Shown: positions 18,569 to 27,806, counted from the stretch's first letter. The stretch: 59,373 nt of DNA from an uncultured Bacteroidia bacterium (GCA_902797435.1 CADBSV010000033.1:1-59373); one strand, 5' to 3'. The notes: generated by a model not told the origin, from the letters alone. Numbers and translations: made by a program.

Positions 18569-19304
18569 TGTGCTTCTTTTTTTTGCGGCGGTGCCGGCGG
18601 TGCTTCTTTTTGGTGCCGGCGACCGCAGCCTGCGCCTTGCGCTCTTCCTCTTCACGCGCCAGCCTTTCCATCTTGGCCAGATGTTCGGGCGTCATCATCT
18701 GTTCGGGAGTAAGAGGATTACGCTGGCTTTCAGCAAGTTTAAGATACATTTCACGGCATATCCAGGCATCCGTGGCAGCATATTTCATCTGAGCCTCGCT
18801 GAGGGTTTCCGCCTCCCAGTTGCTCAGCTGCTGCGTCTTTGAAATCCTCACTCCGAGAATTATGGCCGACATCTTCTTGACGCTCTTGTCCTTGATGCCG
18901 TATTCCCATACCATCTTCTGGAGATCGATAAAACGCCTCGCAGTAAAAACCTCTATCTTCTGCAGACCGCGGACATCATCCCCGCATGCTGCTCCCACTT
19001 TGATGATATGCGGATCGGAGAGAACCCTTCGCACCTTGTCAATCTTGCCCAGCTGTCCTACCCTGAAAAGGAAGGCCTTGTCGGGTCCGGACAGTTGCAG
19101 CAGGGCCACACCGTGATTGCGCTGGCCGGGAGTGAACACGGGGCGCGACTCGGTGTCGAACCCTACGATTCTTTGCCTCAGCAGGTACTTTACGGCCTGA
19201 TCGAACTCCGGCCCGGTTTCGGAGATTACCTTTATCTCCCCTTCAAAAGCCTCCAGCGGCAGTTTTTCTATTTCTTCCTGGGTAATGCTTAACTGATAGG
19301 CCAT
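18534..19304 (-). CDS. 3'-5' exonuclease domain protein (RNase D/DEDDy type)
   Basis: A 256-residue protein. Exo I is GFDTESRP (Asp, Glu), Exo II lies around GAACGDDVRGL, and Exo III is YAATDAWICR (Tyr and Asp, DEDDy). There is no HRDC domain, so it is shorter than RNase D. The C-terminal 30 residues are a strongly basic Lys/Arg/His tail followed by an acidic Ser/Glu end, probably disordered and nucleic-acid binding. It starts right after the lipoprotein gene (adjacent bases). Confidence 0.9.
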   Translation of the reverse strand: MAYQLSITQEEIEKLPLEAFEGEIKVISETGPEFDQAVKYLLRQRIVGFDTESRPVFTPGQRNHGVALLQLSGPDKAFLFRVGQLGKIDKVRRVLSDPHIIKVGAACGDDVRGLQKIEVFTARRFIDLQKMVWEYGIKDKSVKKMSAIILGVRISKTQQLSNWEAETLSEAQMKYAATDAWICREMYLKLAESQRNPLTPEQMMTPEHLAKMERLAREEEERKAQAAVAGTKKKHRRHRRKKKKHNDSESISEKES

Positions 19305-20414
19305 TTATCTGAGCGGATCTCCGTTATCGTACGGGGTGAGGACAAAAGTGGAGTCGGACTGAAGCACAGTCTTGAATTCCAAAGATTTAGGATAAGCTAT
19401 ATTGTGGGTGAAAAGATTATTGCCGCGCAGGATGCGGTAGCACTCCTCGCTAACCGTACCGGTGATTTCCTGAAGCATGCAGCCGGCAGAGACGAGATTG
19501 CCGTAGGAGAGTGATTCCTGATTGCCGCTGTCGGTGATGCGACGTAGGGTCCACCGCATGTTGGAGGCATCCGCAGCGGGATCATCGACGATGATGGCGT
19601 CGAGAGGACGCACCCGGCCTGCGACAAGGCAGCTGTCGAGAAATGCCAGCAAGGGATCCTGCACTCCTGAATCGGAGGGGAACACTATGCATCCGCAGCC
19701 ATTCCTGCCCTCTTCGGCGGCCTTTCGGGCTACAAGGGCTTCATATCCGGCTGGACTGAGGCTTTCCTTTCCGCTGAGGACTCCCACCATGACGGGGCCC
19801 TTTTTGGACTTGAACACCTTGTCGAGCATCACTTCGAAGGGATACATGACCGGGAGGCTGCAGCCCAGAGAAGAAAAGAGGGTGTCGATATCGTACTTCC
19901 CGAAAGCATCGGCATAGGGCGAGGCCAGTACCAGGAGTTTTGGCAAAGGCTTGGATGCCACGCCTCTGCGGTCGAACTCGTTGATGTAGCAAAGAGTATC
20001 CATCGCAGCCAGAACGTTCCTAACCGACACTTCGCGCAAATCGTCCAGTCGGGCGTCTTCTACAAACGGCCCGTAGGGAGAATTGGCAAAATCCACCATG
20101 GTGCAGATTACCTCGCCGGCAAAATCGGGAAGACCGTCCTGCATGCGTTTACCGTCTATATTGTCGAACTCATCAACTGTCATGAGTTTCTGACGCAGAC
20201 TTTCACAAAGGACCGGACTGCCTGCGACGAAGATGCTCTTTGATGCGTCATTCGCGTTGTAGTCCGCTACAAGTTTATGTGCCGGCAGCGAAGGATCACT
20301 GATAATTGAACTGACCAGTGCAATGGGAGGGTCGCCGGCCGCGGCCTTCTTTTTGCAGGAGAGGGTTGCGAGGGCCGCGATGCAGCAGGCCAGAATCAAA
20401 CAATATCTTTTCAT
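19305..20414 (-). CDS. Hypothetical lipoprotein, first gene of a seven-gene operon
   Basis: The start at ATG 20414 gives MKRYCLILACCIAALATLSC, a signal peptide with lipobox TLSC followed by KKK. The mature protein of about 350 residues alternates beta and alpha segments (IALVSSII, KLLVLASPYADAF, VMVGVLSGKESLS, DAIIVDDPAAD), like a periplasmic binding-protein fold. I recognise no specific family. The operon reads lipoprotein, exonuclease, RlmI-like, BASS, serine hydrolase, AKR, copA, with gaps no larger than 6 bp. Confidence 0.75.
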   Translation of the reverse strand: MKRYCLILACCIAALATLSCKKKAAAGDPPIALVSSIISDPSLPAHKLVADYNANDASKSIFVAGSPVLCESLRQKLMTVDEFDNIDGKRMQDGLPDFAGEVICTMVDFANSPYGPFVEDARLDDLREVSVRNVLAAMDTLCYINEFDRRGVASKPLPKLLVLASPYADAFGKYDIDTLFSSLGCSLPVMYPFEVMLDKVFKSKKGPVMVGVLSGKESLSPAGYEALVARKAAEEGRNGCGCIVFPSDSGVQDPLLAFLDSCLVAGRVRPLDAIIVDDPAADASNMRWTLRRITDSGNQESLSYGNLVSAGCMLQEITGTVSEECYRILRGNNLFTHNIAYPKSLEFKTVLQSDSTFVLTPYDNGDPLR

Positions 20415-20419
20415 CTCTG

Positions 20420-20427
20420 CAAAGTTA
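20420..20427 (-). promoter_or_regulatory. -7 box for the leftward seven-gene operon
   Basis: On the minus strand this is TAACTTTG, matching TAnnTTTG. It ends 5 bp before the ATG at 20414, so the transcript should be leaderless or nearly so. Confidence 0.6.
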
Positions 20428-20441
20428 ATATAAAAAATCAC

Positions 20442-20449
20442 TATATTTG
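20442..20449 (+). promoter_or_regulatory. -7 box for pepC-like gene
   Basis: TATATTTG matches the TAnnTTTG consensus and lies 27 bp before ATG 20477. It is divergent from the box at 20420-20427, so both promoters share a 30-bp core. Confidence 0.6.
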
Positions 20450-20476
20450 TAAGACGCAACAAAGATAATTCCCGAT

Positions 20477-21667
20477 ATGAAAAAGTTTGTCCTGCTTTCC
20501 TGCGCAGCGCTTATCGCGCTCAGCGCCCGGGCTCAGAAGCCGAAAGTTCAGTTCCCTGAATACGAGTTCACTACAATAAAGGCAAATCCCATTACTTCGG
20601 TAAAGAATCAGAACCGCAGCGGCACCTGCTGGGCCTATTCCGCACTGGGTTTTTTCGAGTCCGAAGCAATACGCATCTGCAACATCAAGGACACCCTCAA
20701 GTATCCAGATTTTTCGGAGATGTTCGTAGTGCACAAATCCTACTCTGACAGGGCCGACAAATTCGTCCGTCTCGACGGCAATCTCACCTTCGCCGCCGGC
20801 AGTGAAGCCGACGACGTGCTGGACATCATCCGCGACTACGGCATAGTGCCGCAGAGCGCATACAGCGGCATGAACTACGGCACCGAACTTCCTGAGCAGA
20901 GCGAACTCGACGCCGTGCTCAAGGCGTACGTCACCGCAGTGTCCAAGAATCCCAACCGCAACCGTCTTTCCACGGCATGGAAGAGAGGGTTCGACGGCAT
21001 CCTGAGCGCCTATCTCGGCGAAATTCCCGAGCAGTTCAAGGTGGACGGGAAGAACTACACCCCCGCCTCATACCGTGACGCCCTCAAGATTGATCCAAAG
21101 AATTACGTAACCCTCACTTCCTACACCCATCACCCCTTCTACACCGACTTCGCCATCGAAGTTTGCGACAACTGGCGCTGGGACAAAGCCTGGAACATTC
21201 CCATAGACGAATTCATGAACATCCTCGACGCCGCTCTCAACAACGGCTATACCGCAGCATGGGGAGCCGACGTTTCCGATCCCGGATTCACCCGCGACGG
21301 ACTTGCCATCCTGGTTGACACCAAGGCCATGGAGGCTGCCGGTTCCGACCAGGAACGCTGGGTAGGCAAAGAAGAAGGCGAGAAATCAATACCCGCCCCC
21401 AAGGAGAAGGCAGCCACCCAGGAGAGCCGTCAGGAAGGATTTGACAACAAGACCATCACGGACGACCACGGGATGCAGATTTTCGGCATAGCCCGCGACC
21501 AGTTCGGAGGCAAATACTACATGGTGAAGAATTCCTGGGGCGACACCGGCAAGTATCACGGCATCTGGTATGCCACCGAAGCCTATGTCCGCAACCAGAC
21601 TCTCGACATCATGATCCACAAGGACTGCCTCCCGAAGGAAGTCAAGAACAAGCTCGGCATCAAGTAA
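20477..21667 (+). CDS. Secreted C1B (bleomycin hydrolase/PepC-like) cysteine aminopeptidase
   Basis: A 396-residue protein with signal peptide MKKFVLLSCAALIALSARA. The papain-type catalytic Cys is in NRSGTCWAYSALGFFE (about 46-61). The His is in DDHGMQIFG and the Asn in MVKNSWGDTGKYHG. The order and spacing fit the C1B aminopeptidase C family, normally cytosolic in other bacteria but exported here. It may trim peptides in the periplasm. pssA follows 6 bp downstream, likely in one transcript. Confidence 0.92.
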   Translation: MKKFVLLSCAALIALSARAQKPKVQFPEYEFTTIKANPITSVKNQNRSGTCWAYSALGFFESEAIRICNIKDTLKYPDFSEMFVVHKSYSDRADKFVRLDGNLTFAAGSEADDVLDIIRDYGIVPQSAYSGMNYGTELPEQSELDAVLKAYVTAVSKNPNRNRLSTAWKRGFDGILSAYLGEIPEQFKVDGKNYTPASYRDALKIDPKNYVTLTSYTHHPFYTDFAIEVCDNWRWDKAWNIPIDEFMNILDAALNNGYTAAWGADVSDPGFTRDGLAILVDTKAMEAAGSDQERWVGKEEGEKSIPAPKEKAATQESRQEGFDNKTITDDHGMQIFGIARDQFGGKYYMVKNSWGDTGKYHGIWYATEAYVRNQTLDIMIHKDCLPKEVKNKLGIK

Positions 21668-21673
21668 GGAGCC

Positions 21674-22399
21674 GTGCAGATAAAACAGCATATTCCCAAT
21701 GCAATTACGGCCTGCAATCTCCTGTCGGGGATTGTAGGCTTGTATTTTGCCTTTGAAGGCCGGATGGAAGCGGCATTCATCATGATGCTTGCCGCCGGCG
21801 CATTCGACTTCCTGGACGGATTCGCAGCAAGGCTGCTGGGAGTTCAGTCCCCTGTCGGCGCCGAACTTGATTCGCTCTCCGACGTGGTGAGTTTCGGGGT
21901 TCTGCCCGCAGCGATGCTCTCCCTTCACGTAAAGGAAGTCTCCGCTGCGCATCTTCTGCTGTGTGCCATTCCGCTGCTCATTGCCGTTTTCAGCGCCATC
22001 CGTCTGGCAAAATTCAACACCGACGACAGGCAGCACTTCTCGTTCCTCGGGCTTCCCACTCCGGGAGCGGCCATCCTGTGCGGCTCCATTGCAGCCCTTT
22101 GCGCAGCTCGTCCGGATAGCGTCGCAGCGCATATTTTCAGTTACTGGTGGGCAGCCGCCGTTCTTTCGGGGATTGTGAGCGTGCTTCTTGTATGTGAGAT
22201 TCCTTTCTTCTCCTTCAAGGTAAACCGAAACGACGAAAAGGCTGCAGTACAAGGAATGAAACGTACTTGTTTCTTCTGCATTTCCGCCGTGGCGGTGATA
22301 ATTGCGGTCGTCCTTTCCTGGCATTGGACCGCCATTCCTGCAGGAATCGTCTCGGCCTATATCCTGGAAAATCTTATTCTCCGCATTTTCCGAATCTGA
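21674..22399 (+). CDS. pssA: CDP-diacylglycerol-serine O-phosphatidyltransferase
   Basis: A 241-residue inner-membrane enzyme making phosphatidylserine, the precursor of phosphatidylethanolamine. The CDP-alcohol phosphatidyltransferase motif DFLDGFAARLLG then AELDSLSD (about 51-77) has all the metal-binding Asp residues. About seven helices follow. It starts with GTG at 21674 (QIKQHIPNAITACNLLSG). No psd gene is seen nearby. Confidence 0.92.
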   Translation: MQIKQHIPNAITACNLLSGIVGLYFAFEGRMEAAFIMMLAAGAFDFLDGFAARLLGVQSPVGAELDSLSDVVSFGVLPAAMLSLHVKEVSAAHLLLCAIPLLIAVFSAIRLAKFNTDDRQHFSFLGLPTPGAAILCGSIAALCAARPDSVAAHIFSYWWAAAVLSGIVSVLLVCEIPFFSFKVNRNDEKAAVQGMKRTCFFCISAVAVIIAVVLSWHWTAIPAGIVSAYILENLILRIFRI

Positions 22400-22404
22400 T
22401 TAGT

Positions 22405-22965
22405 ATGAAACCGTACTTCTGGCCCGTACTGTCCCTTGTATTCCTTGCCGGTTCTTTTGCCTGCAGTCCAAAAGGAGACTCCCCCGTTCAGACGGCAATC
22501 GAAAACAAGATAAGGGAACAGCTTGGCGATCCGTCCGCAAAGCTTTCCTTCAACACCATCGAAAAGATTGACTCTTCCACCTTCGGTCAGGAGTTTGCAC
22601 GGCGCAGGGCGACCCTTGAACTGCGCCTCTCAAAAAACGAAGAATTGATGCAGAAGTATCTCGGTACACGGCAGAGCGCAAAAGCCTCGGAGAAGTCTGC
22701 ACTCATAAAAAAGGATAAGGAGCACATTGCAGCTCTCGCAGAACTCGAGAAGGAACTTTGCGACACACTGCCCCGCACTGCATTCTACGAATACAAGTTC
22801 AGCGGAACCGCCCGCAAAAGCGACGGCACCAAAGTGCTTATCGAAGACATGCACGCAGCCGTCACGCCGGACTTCGAAGTCCTTGCCATGACATGGGAAG
22901 GCAATTCCATCCTGAAATACACGGGGAAGGTCATCCCCGGTTACACGGAACTCTTCAACGAATAA
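22405..22965 (+). CDS. Hypothetical lipoprotein
   Basis: ATG 22405 gives MKPYFWPVLSLVFLAGSFAC, a signal peptide with lipobox SFAC. The 186-residue protein has a charged helical middle (about 75-120) likely to form a coiled coil, then a beta-rich end (YEYKFSGTARK, VLAMTWEGNS). No family was recognised. It follows pssA by 5 bp and is probably the last gene of the pepC-pssA transcript. Confidence 0.7.
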   Translation: MKPYFWPVLSLVFLAGSFACSPKGDSPVQTAIENKIREQLGDPSAKLSFNTIEKIDSSTFGQEFARRRATLELRLSKNEELMQKYLGTRQSAKASEKSALIKKDKEHIAALAELEKELCDTLPRTAFYEYKFSGTARKSDGTKVLIEDMHAAVTPDFEVLAMTWEGNSILKYTGKVIPGYTELFNE

Positions 22966-23386
22966 AGCCAGGCCCAAGGCCATAACTGTCGCCTGCTGGC
23001 TTCTATCGGTTGCTCGCAGCGCATAGTGTTTTCCCTTAACATGTACGCCAGTTCCAAACTCTGTCTGTTTTCCCTATAGTTCTATAGTTCTATAGTTTTG
23101 CAAAGCGAAGTGCCACTGAGGATACTGCAGGGCACATTGCGTTGCAAGAAACGGAAGATTATACAAGGATATACTGGCGGCAATGCCGCTCGAATTCAGT
23201 CAAGAAATAGCAGCCATCGAATTTGCTATGGGCTACTAGCATCGACATCGGCTTTGGCGCTGGCAGCGGCACTGCTACCGACCGCCTGCCGCCGGTGGGA
23301 CCCCCAAAAGCGAAGGAGAGGCCGGGCAAAGGAGAAAAGAGAGCTTTCGGAGGGATAGCCGGAAAGAGGACGGCCCGGAGGGGATG
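22966..23386. other. Intergenic stretch without a convincing gene
   Basis: Between the lipoprotein stop and the rny terminator there is about 420 bp. It holds an 8-bp tandem repeat (23074-23097), a weak inverted repeat around 23208-23240 (AGCAGCCAT and GGGCTACT arms), and a purine-rich tract (about 23300-23390). The only open frames are short, Arg-rich and lack a signal or family match, so I call none of them. An unrecognised small RNA is possible. Confidence 0.5.
23074..23097. repeat. Three tandem copies of an 8-bp unit
   Basis: The unit CTATAGTT is repeated exactly three times in a row. It is in noncoding DNA, so copy number change would not shift a reading frame, but it could alter promoter spacing if a transcript starts nearby. 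Confidence 0.85.
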
Positions 23387-23436
23387 AAAAAAGCCTCGCT
23401 GCAGGGAGGCTGGGAAAGAGCCGGAGCAGCGAGGCT
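23387..23436 (-). terminator. Intrinsic terminator of rny
   Basis: A perfect 11-bp inverted repeat (arms at 23392-23402 and 23426-23436, AGCCTCGCTGC and its complement) is followed on the minus strand by TTTTTT. It lies 29 bp beyond the rny stop codon. Confidence 0.8.
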
Positions 23437-23464
23437 GGAAGAGTGCGAGTCACTCTTGGGTTTC

Positions 23465-25000
23465 TTATTTTGCGTATGCCACCGAGCGGGTTTCGCGTAT
23501 AACGGTAACCTTCACCTGACCGGGATAGGTCATTTCGTCCTGAATCTTCTGGGCGATGTCACCGGAAAGGCGTCCTGCCTGTTCGTCGGACACTTCTTCA
23601 GCGCCAACGATGACGCGGAGTTCGCGGCCGGCCTGGATAGCATAGGTCTTGGTGACACCCGGATATGAAGCGGCAAGGTCTTCCATTCCCTTGAGACGCT
23701 TTATATAGCTCTCGATCACTTCACGGCGAGCTCCGGGACGTGCTCCCGATATGGCGTCTGCAACCAGGACAATCGGGGCTATGACAGTCGTCATCTCCAT
23801 TTCCTCATGGTGCGCACCTACTGCGTTGACAATCTCGGGACGCTCTTTATACTGCTCTGCCAGTTTGGCTCCGAGAAGGGCGTGCGGCAGTTCGGGATCG
23901 GCATCGGAAACCTTGCCGATATCGTGAAGGAGACCGGCGCGTTTGGCAAGTTTGGCATTGAGGCCGAGTTCGGAGGCCATCGTAGCTGCGATGTTGGCTA
24001 CTTCGCGGCTGTGCTGAAGGAGGTTCTGGCCATAGGAAGAACGGTATTTCATGCGGCCGATGAGCCTTACGAGCTCGATGCTCATTCCGTGGATTCCGAG
24101 GTCGATGCAGGTGCGTTTGCCGGTCTCGAGCATTTCTTCTTCAAGCTGGGCGGCAACTTTGGTGACAACTTCCTCGATGCGGGCGGGATGGATGCGGCCG
24201 TCTATTACGAGCTGATGCAGCGCAAGACGCGCCACTTCGCGGCGGACGGGATCGAAACCTGAGATGAGTATGGCGTCGGGAGTATCGTCAACCACGATCT
24301 CCACTCCCGTCGCAGCCTCGAGAGCCCTGATATTGCGGCCTTCCCTGCCTATGATACGGCCCTTTATCTCATCGTTGTCGATAGGGAAAGTAGTGACCGC
24401 ATTCTCAATGGCGGTTTCGGTTGCGGTACGCTGAATGGCGTTGATGACAATGCGCTTGGCTTCCTTTGCCGCGTTCAGGCGGGCCTCATCCATGGTGTCG
24501 TTGATGAAAGCCTGAGCCTCGGTCCGCGCCTCCGCCTTCATGTTTTCGATAAGAAGGTTGCGGGCATCCTGCGCCGACATTCCGGCTACAGTTTCAAGCT
24601 GGCGGTTCACCTGAGCCGTGAGACGGTCGTATTCGGCCTCCTTGTGCTCGAGAGATTCGGTTCTTGCGGCGAGACGAGCCTCTGCATTGTCGAGTTCGCG
24701 CTGCCTGCGTCCGAGTTCGGCGTTCTGCTGTCCGAGCTGGCTCTCCTTCTGGCGCACGCGGTTCTCCGCCTCCTGGATTTTAGAGTTCTTTTCGGCGACG
24801 TAGCTCTCGTGCTCCCCTTTGAGCTGGATGAATTTCTCCTTGGCCTCGAGTATCCTTTTCTGCTTTATGCTCTCGGCTTCAAGCTCGGCCTTCTCGATTA
24901 TGGCCTCCCGCCTGCCCCTGAGGGATGCGCGGTGAGCCAATATGTAAATGGCGAGTGCGAGGACTGCCCCCGCAACTGCGGCTAGTAAATAGTACAACAT
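23465..25000 (-). CDS. rny: Ribonuclease Y
   Basis: A membrane-anchored endoribonuclease that starts mRNA turnover. One N-terminal span ([19 protein letters not shown]) is followed by a long charged coiled coil (about 25-190), a KH domain with [13 protein letters not shown], and an HD domain with LLHDIGKV (His-Asp metal ligands) and GAHHEEME. The length of about 511 residues is normal. I start at ATG 25000; the frame upstream to 25033 adds 11 residues overlapping the terminator region. Confidence 0.96.
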   Translation of the reverse strand: MLYYLLAAVAGAVLALAIYILAHRASLRGRREAIIEKAELEAESIKQKRILEAKEKFIQLKGEHESYVAEKNSKIQEAENRVRQKESQLGQQNAELGRRQRELDNAEARLAARTESLEHKEAEYDRLTAQVNRQLETVAGMSAQDARNLLIENMKAEARTEAQAFINDTMDEARLNAAKEAKRIVINAIQRTATETAIENAVTTFPIDNDEIKGRIIGREGRNIRALEAATGVEIVVDDTPDAILISGFDPVRREVARLALHQLVIDGRIHPARIEEVVTKVAAQLEEEMLETGKRTCIDLGIHGMSIELVRLIGRMKYRSSYGQNLLQHSREVANIAATMASELGLNAKLAKRAGLLHDIGKVSDADPELPHALLGAKLAEQYKERPEIVNAVGAHHEEMEMTTVIAPIVLVADAISGARPGARREVIESYIKRLKGMEDLAASYPGVTKTYAIQAGRELRVIVGAEEVSDEQAGRLSGDIAQKIQDEMTYPGQVKVTVIRETRSVAYAK

Positions 25001-25031
25001 AATTATATATATATCAAAAACTGTTTCAAAC

Positions 25032-25064
25032 AAAAGGCAGCACCTGTAAACTACAGATGCTGCC
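25032..25064 (-). terminator. Intrinsic terminator after the zapA-ncRNA transcript
   Basis: A 13-bp stem (25036-25048 with 25052-25064, one G-U type mismatch) with a 3-nt loop is followed on the minus strand by TTTTGTTTG. It ends the transcript carrying zapA and the structured RNA, before rny starts. Confidence 0.75.
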
Positions 25065-25076
25065 CTATAAAACGCC

Positions 25077-25215
25077 GTTAGTCCCTGAGCAGAAAATAAT
25101 TTCTACATGTTTTGGGTTCCGACGGGGTTCTGGTTTCCCACTTAAGGGCCTGCCATCGTCCTGTCGAGTTCGCCCGGTTCCAATGAACTTGTTTGTTTCG
25201 CTGGGACGGACTAAC
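25077..25215 (-). ncRNA. ssrS: Structured RNA downstream of zapA, candidate 6S RNA
   Basis: Between zapA and rny the minus strand encodes a stretch whose ends pair: GTTAGTCC (25215-25208) with GGACTAAC (25084-25077). Inside, GACG...CGTC and UGG...CCA pairings and a central CCC...GGG hairpin suggest a long irregular rod. The terminator at 25032-25064 follows closely. In proteobacteria 6S RNA (ssrS) lies right after zapA, which supports the call. A near-match to the -7 box (TATCTTGC, 25233-25240 minus) lies about 18 bp upstream inside zapA. I inferred the fold by eye, so identity with 6S is not certain. Confidence 0.55.
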
Positions 25216-25507
25216 GGTTTTTCTCTATACTTGCAAGATAGCCACCGAGCTGGTCGTCAAGGTTGTCCATATCAGCCGACAACCTCGCGGCTGCCCTGCT
25301 TGCGTTGATTTTGCCCACCGACTGCCCCAGCGCGACAAGGACAAGTTTGTCGAAGTCGCTCTGGTCGGGATAATTGGTATTGTAGAAAGAGAGCATATTG
25401 TTGATCTCTTCCGCTGCCAGCCTCATAACCTGTTCGGCTTCGGGACTCTTTGCCTTTAAGGGGTATTCCTTTCCGGCTATGCGCAGGGTTATGCTCTGTT
25501 CTGCCAT
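25211..25507 (-). CDS. zapA: Cell division protein ZapA
   Basis: A 98-residue protein starting MAEQSITLRIAGKEYPLK, the ZapA beta-hairpin head (about 1-45). A C-terminal coiled coil follows (about 60-98). It bundles FtsZ filaments at mid-cell. ATG 25507 is chosen because the frame beyond it has no domain. A coiled-coil protein gene ends 1 bp upstream, the usual arrangement in Bacteroidetes. Confidence 0.88.
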   Translation of the reverse strand: MAEQSITLRIAGKEYPLKAKSPEAEQVMRLAAEEINNMLSFYNTNYPDQSDFDKLVLVALGQSVGKINASRAAARLSADMDNLDDQLGGYLASIEKNR

Positions 25508-25508
25508 A

Positions 25509-25778
25509 CTAATCCGCCTTGAGCAATGATATGCACTTGTCAATCTCCCCCACCAGAGCCGCAATGGCGCGCTTGGCCTCCGGAGTTCCTCCGGCGGTGA
25601 ACGCGCTCTGCAACTGCCCGTTCTCTATCTTGTTTTTAAGTTCAGCAATCTGCCTTTGCTGGTCCTGCATTACCTCACGGCACTGCGAAAGGGATTCAGA
25701 GAGACTGTCGGCCCGCTGTTTTTCTCCTTCGTAAAGAGCTATGAGCCTGGTGATTTTATTTTGTACATCCTCAAGCAT
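25509..25778 (-). CDS. Small coiled-coil protein upstream of zapA (ZapB-like)
   Basis: An 89-residue protein that is nearly all coiled coil (MLEDVQNKITRLIALYEGEK then QQRQIAELKNKIEN). It is the first gene of a three-part transcript with zapA and the structured RNA, driven by the promoter at 25803-25810. By position and shape it may assist Z-ring assembly as ZapB does, but sequence identity with ZapB is not shown. Confidence 0.75.
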   Translation of the reverse strand: MLEDVQNKITRLIALYEGEKQRADSLSESLSQCREVMQDQQRQIAELKNKIENGQLQSAFTAGGTPEAKRAIAALVGEIDKCISLLKAD

Positions 25779-25802
25779 AAGGCTCTGCAGTTACCATTAT
25801 CG

Positions 25803-25810
25803 CAAAGATA
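25803..25810 (-). promoter_or_regulatory. -7 box for the coiled coil-zapA-ncRNA operon
   Basis: Minus-strand TATCTTTG matches TAnnTTTG and lies 24 bp before ATG 25778. Confidence 0.6.
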
Positions 25811-25832
25811 ATGAAAAAAATATTTGATTGTG

Positions 25833-26711
25833 TTATTTTTCTTCGCACAAACGAAGAAGATACTGCCCGTACTGATTCTTGAGCATCGGCTCGGCCTCCT
25901 TCCGAAGCGTTTCGGCATCGATCCAGCCATTCTCGTACGCTATCCCTTCGAGACAGGCTATTTTGAGTCCCTGACGTTTTTCTATCGTTTCCACGAAGAC
26001 AGAAGCGTCGGAAAGGGAATCGTGAGTCCCGGTGTCGAGCCATGCAAACCCCCGGCCAAGGAGAGAGACCCTGAGGCTGCCCGAGGAAAGGTATGCCTGA
26101 TTGACGGAAGTTATCTCGAGTTCTCCCCTTGCAGAGGGCTTTATGCCGGCGGCGATGTCCACCACCGAATTGGGATAAAAATAAAGCCCCACCACAGCAT
26201 AGTTGCTGCGGGGATGCTGCGGTTTTTCTTCAATGCTGAGGCAGTTTCCCTGCGCATCGAACTCGGCCACGCCATAACGCTGCGGATCGTTCACCCAGTA
26301 ACCGAAAACGGTGGCCTTATCATTTTCTTCGGCATTTCTGACGGCCTGGGAGAGCATCTCCGTAAAACCGGCACCATAGAATATATTGTCTCCGAGCACC
26401 AGACACACGGAATCGCTGCCTATGAATTCCCTCCCGATAATGAATGCCTGTGCAAGACCGTCGGGAGAAGGCTGCTCCGCATAGGTAAGGTTCACACCGA
26501 AGCCGGAACCATCGCCGAGAAGACGCTTGAATGCCGGAAGGTCCCCTGGAGTGGAGATGACAAGGATATCCCTTATCCCGGCAAGCATCAGCGTACTGAG
26601 GGGATAGTACACCATCGGTTTGTCATAAATCGGCAAAAGCTGCTTGCTGACGCCCTTGGTGATGGGATAGAGACGGGTTCCGCAGCCTCCGGCAAGAACT
26701 ATTCCTTTCAT
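25833..26711 (-). CDS. rfbA: Glucose-1-phosphate thymidylyltransferase
   Basis: A 292-residue nucleotidyltransferase (RmlA) that makes dTDP-glucose for dTDP-rhamnose and related sugars. It starts [18 protein letters not shown] with the G-x-G-T-R-L signature and [28 protein letters not shown] (metal-binding Asp) and [19 protein letters not shown] follow. The other rml genes are not nearby. It overlaps the CNNM gene by 4 bp and so is translated from the same message. Confidence 0.95.
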   Translation of the reverse strand: MKGIVLAGGCGTRLYPITKGVSKQLLPIYDKPMVYYPLSTLMLAGIRDILVISTPGDLPAFKRLLGDGSGFGVNLTYAEQPSPDGLAQAFIIGREFIGSDSVCLVLGDNIFYGAGFTEMLSQAVRNAEENDKATVFGYWVNDPQRYGVAEFDAQGNCLSIEEKPQHPRSNYAVVGLYFYPNSVVDIAAGIKPSARGELEITSVNQAYLSSGSLRVSLLGRGFAWLDTGTHDSLSDASVFVETIEKRQGLKIACLEGIAYENGWIDAETLRKEAEPMLKNQYGQYLLRLCEEK

Positions 26712-27790
26712 TGCTGCCTGTCTTTGGGAAATGTAACCTTCTTGTATCGTTTCTGACGTTTCTGCCAGCGTTCCTTTGCATACTGCTGCATGTCGGAAAC
26801 CTCGTCATACTCGTCCATGATCTCCAGGCCGAATACGGTTTCGATTATATCCTCGAGCGTGAGCACGCCCTGGAACGAACCGTAATCGTCGATTATAAGA
26901 GCTATCTGCTCCCGGCTGCGCAGGAGTGCATTCCAAATCTCATCCAGATTGCTCTCCTCGTTGAAATAGGATATTTCGCGTTTGATATCCTTGAGGGTTT
27001 TGTCGAACTTGTCTTCGGCCAGGTTTTCCAGGGCATCATCCCTCAGAATGTAGCCTGTTATGTATTCGGGACTTTCTGCATAGAGGGGAATCCTGGAATG
27101 GTGTTCGAAATCCTCATCCTCGAAATACTCCCTGAGAGTCATGCTCTCGGGAGCAACCGAACACACCACGCGCGGAGTCATGGCATCGTAAGCCTTGATG
27201 GCGTCAAGACGCATTATGTTCTGTATGACCTTGTTCTCGTCTTTGTCAAGGACGCCTTCCTCCTCCCCTACATTGGCCATTGCGCTCACTTCTTCGCGGC
27301 TCACTGTAGTGTCGTCATCCTCCCTGGCAAGCGACTTCTGAACCAGCTGAATGAGTTCCACAAAAGGCCACATCACCACGAGCAGGACGCTGATTCCGCT
27401 TGTCGTGAAGCTCATTAGGGTCTTGTACCTGCTGGTACCGAGCGTCTTGGGTATTATCTCGGCTACGACGAGGATAAGAAGGGTCACCAGTGCGGACATC
27501 CATCCCACCCATGCGGCGCCGAAAGCGCGGGCTGTCAGCACACCTACGAGCGAAGCGCCGAAAGTGTTGGCTATGGTATTCATGGCAAGGATCGCCGCTA
27601 TCGGCCTGTCTATGGCCGTTTTGTATTTCCTGAAACGGGTTGCCGGCCTGTACCCTTCTTCTTCGCGCATGGAGATGTAGGAGATGGGTGTTGACATCAG
27701 CACCGCCTCAAGTATGCTGCATAGAAAAGAAACGCCCACTGTGAACAGAAGGTCCACAATGAGCAGAAATATATAGCTCGAATGGCTCAT
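26708..27790 (-). CDS. CNNM/CorC-type membrane protein with CBS pair
   Basis: A 360-residue protein. Residues about 1-180 are a DUF21/CNNM membrane domain (three to four helices, [12 protein letters not shown]). Two CBS domains follow (about 200-330, MTPRVVCSV and [20 protein letters not shown]). The C-terminal CorC transporter-associated domain is missing or reduced to a short basic tail. The family moves Mg2+ or Co2+; older annotations call it hemolysin. Co-translated with rfbA. Confidence 0.88.
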   Translation of the reverse strand: MSHSSYIFLLIVDLLFTVGVSFLCSILEAVLMSTPISYISMREEEGYRPATRFRKYKTAIDRPIAAILAMNTIANTFGASLVGVLTARAFGAAWVGWMSALVTLLILVVAEIIPKTLGTSRYKTLMSFTTSGISVLLVVMWPFVELIQLVQKSLAREDDDTTVSREEVSAMANVGEEEGVLDKDENKVIQNIMRLDAIKAYDAMTPRVVCSVAPESMTLREYFEDEDFEHHSRIPLYAESPEYITGYILRDDALENLAEDKFDKTLKDIKREISYFNEESNLDEIWNALLRSREQIALIIDDYGSFQGVLTLEDIIETVFGLEIMDEYDEVSDMQQYAKERWQKRQKRYKKVTFPKDRQQ

Positions 27791-27798
27791 AAGTTGTG

Positions 27799-27806
27799 CA
27801 AATATA
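27799..27806 (-). promoter_or_regulatory. -7 box for the CNNM-rfbA operon
   Basis: Minus-strand TATATTTG lies 8 bp before ATG 27790, so the 5' leader should be only a few bases long or absent. Confidence 0.6.

Noticed and set aside
17372..18712. Rightward open frame of 446 codons
   Set aside because: It is antisense to the RlmI-like methyltransferase gene, with no recognised domain and no promoter.
23098..23358. Rightward frame of 86 codons in the gene-free stretch
   Set aside because: It is Arg/Lys-rich with no signal or family, and has no promoter; the base composition is purine-run low complexity.
25077..25215. tmRNA or RNase P RNA as identity of the structured RNA
   Set aside because: There is no tRNA-like end or encoded tag as in tmRNA, and the conserved RNase P core segments were not found.
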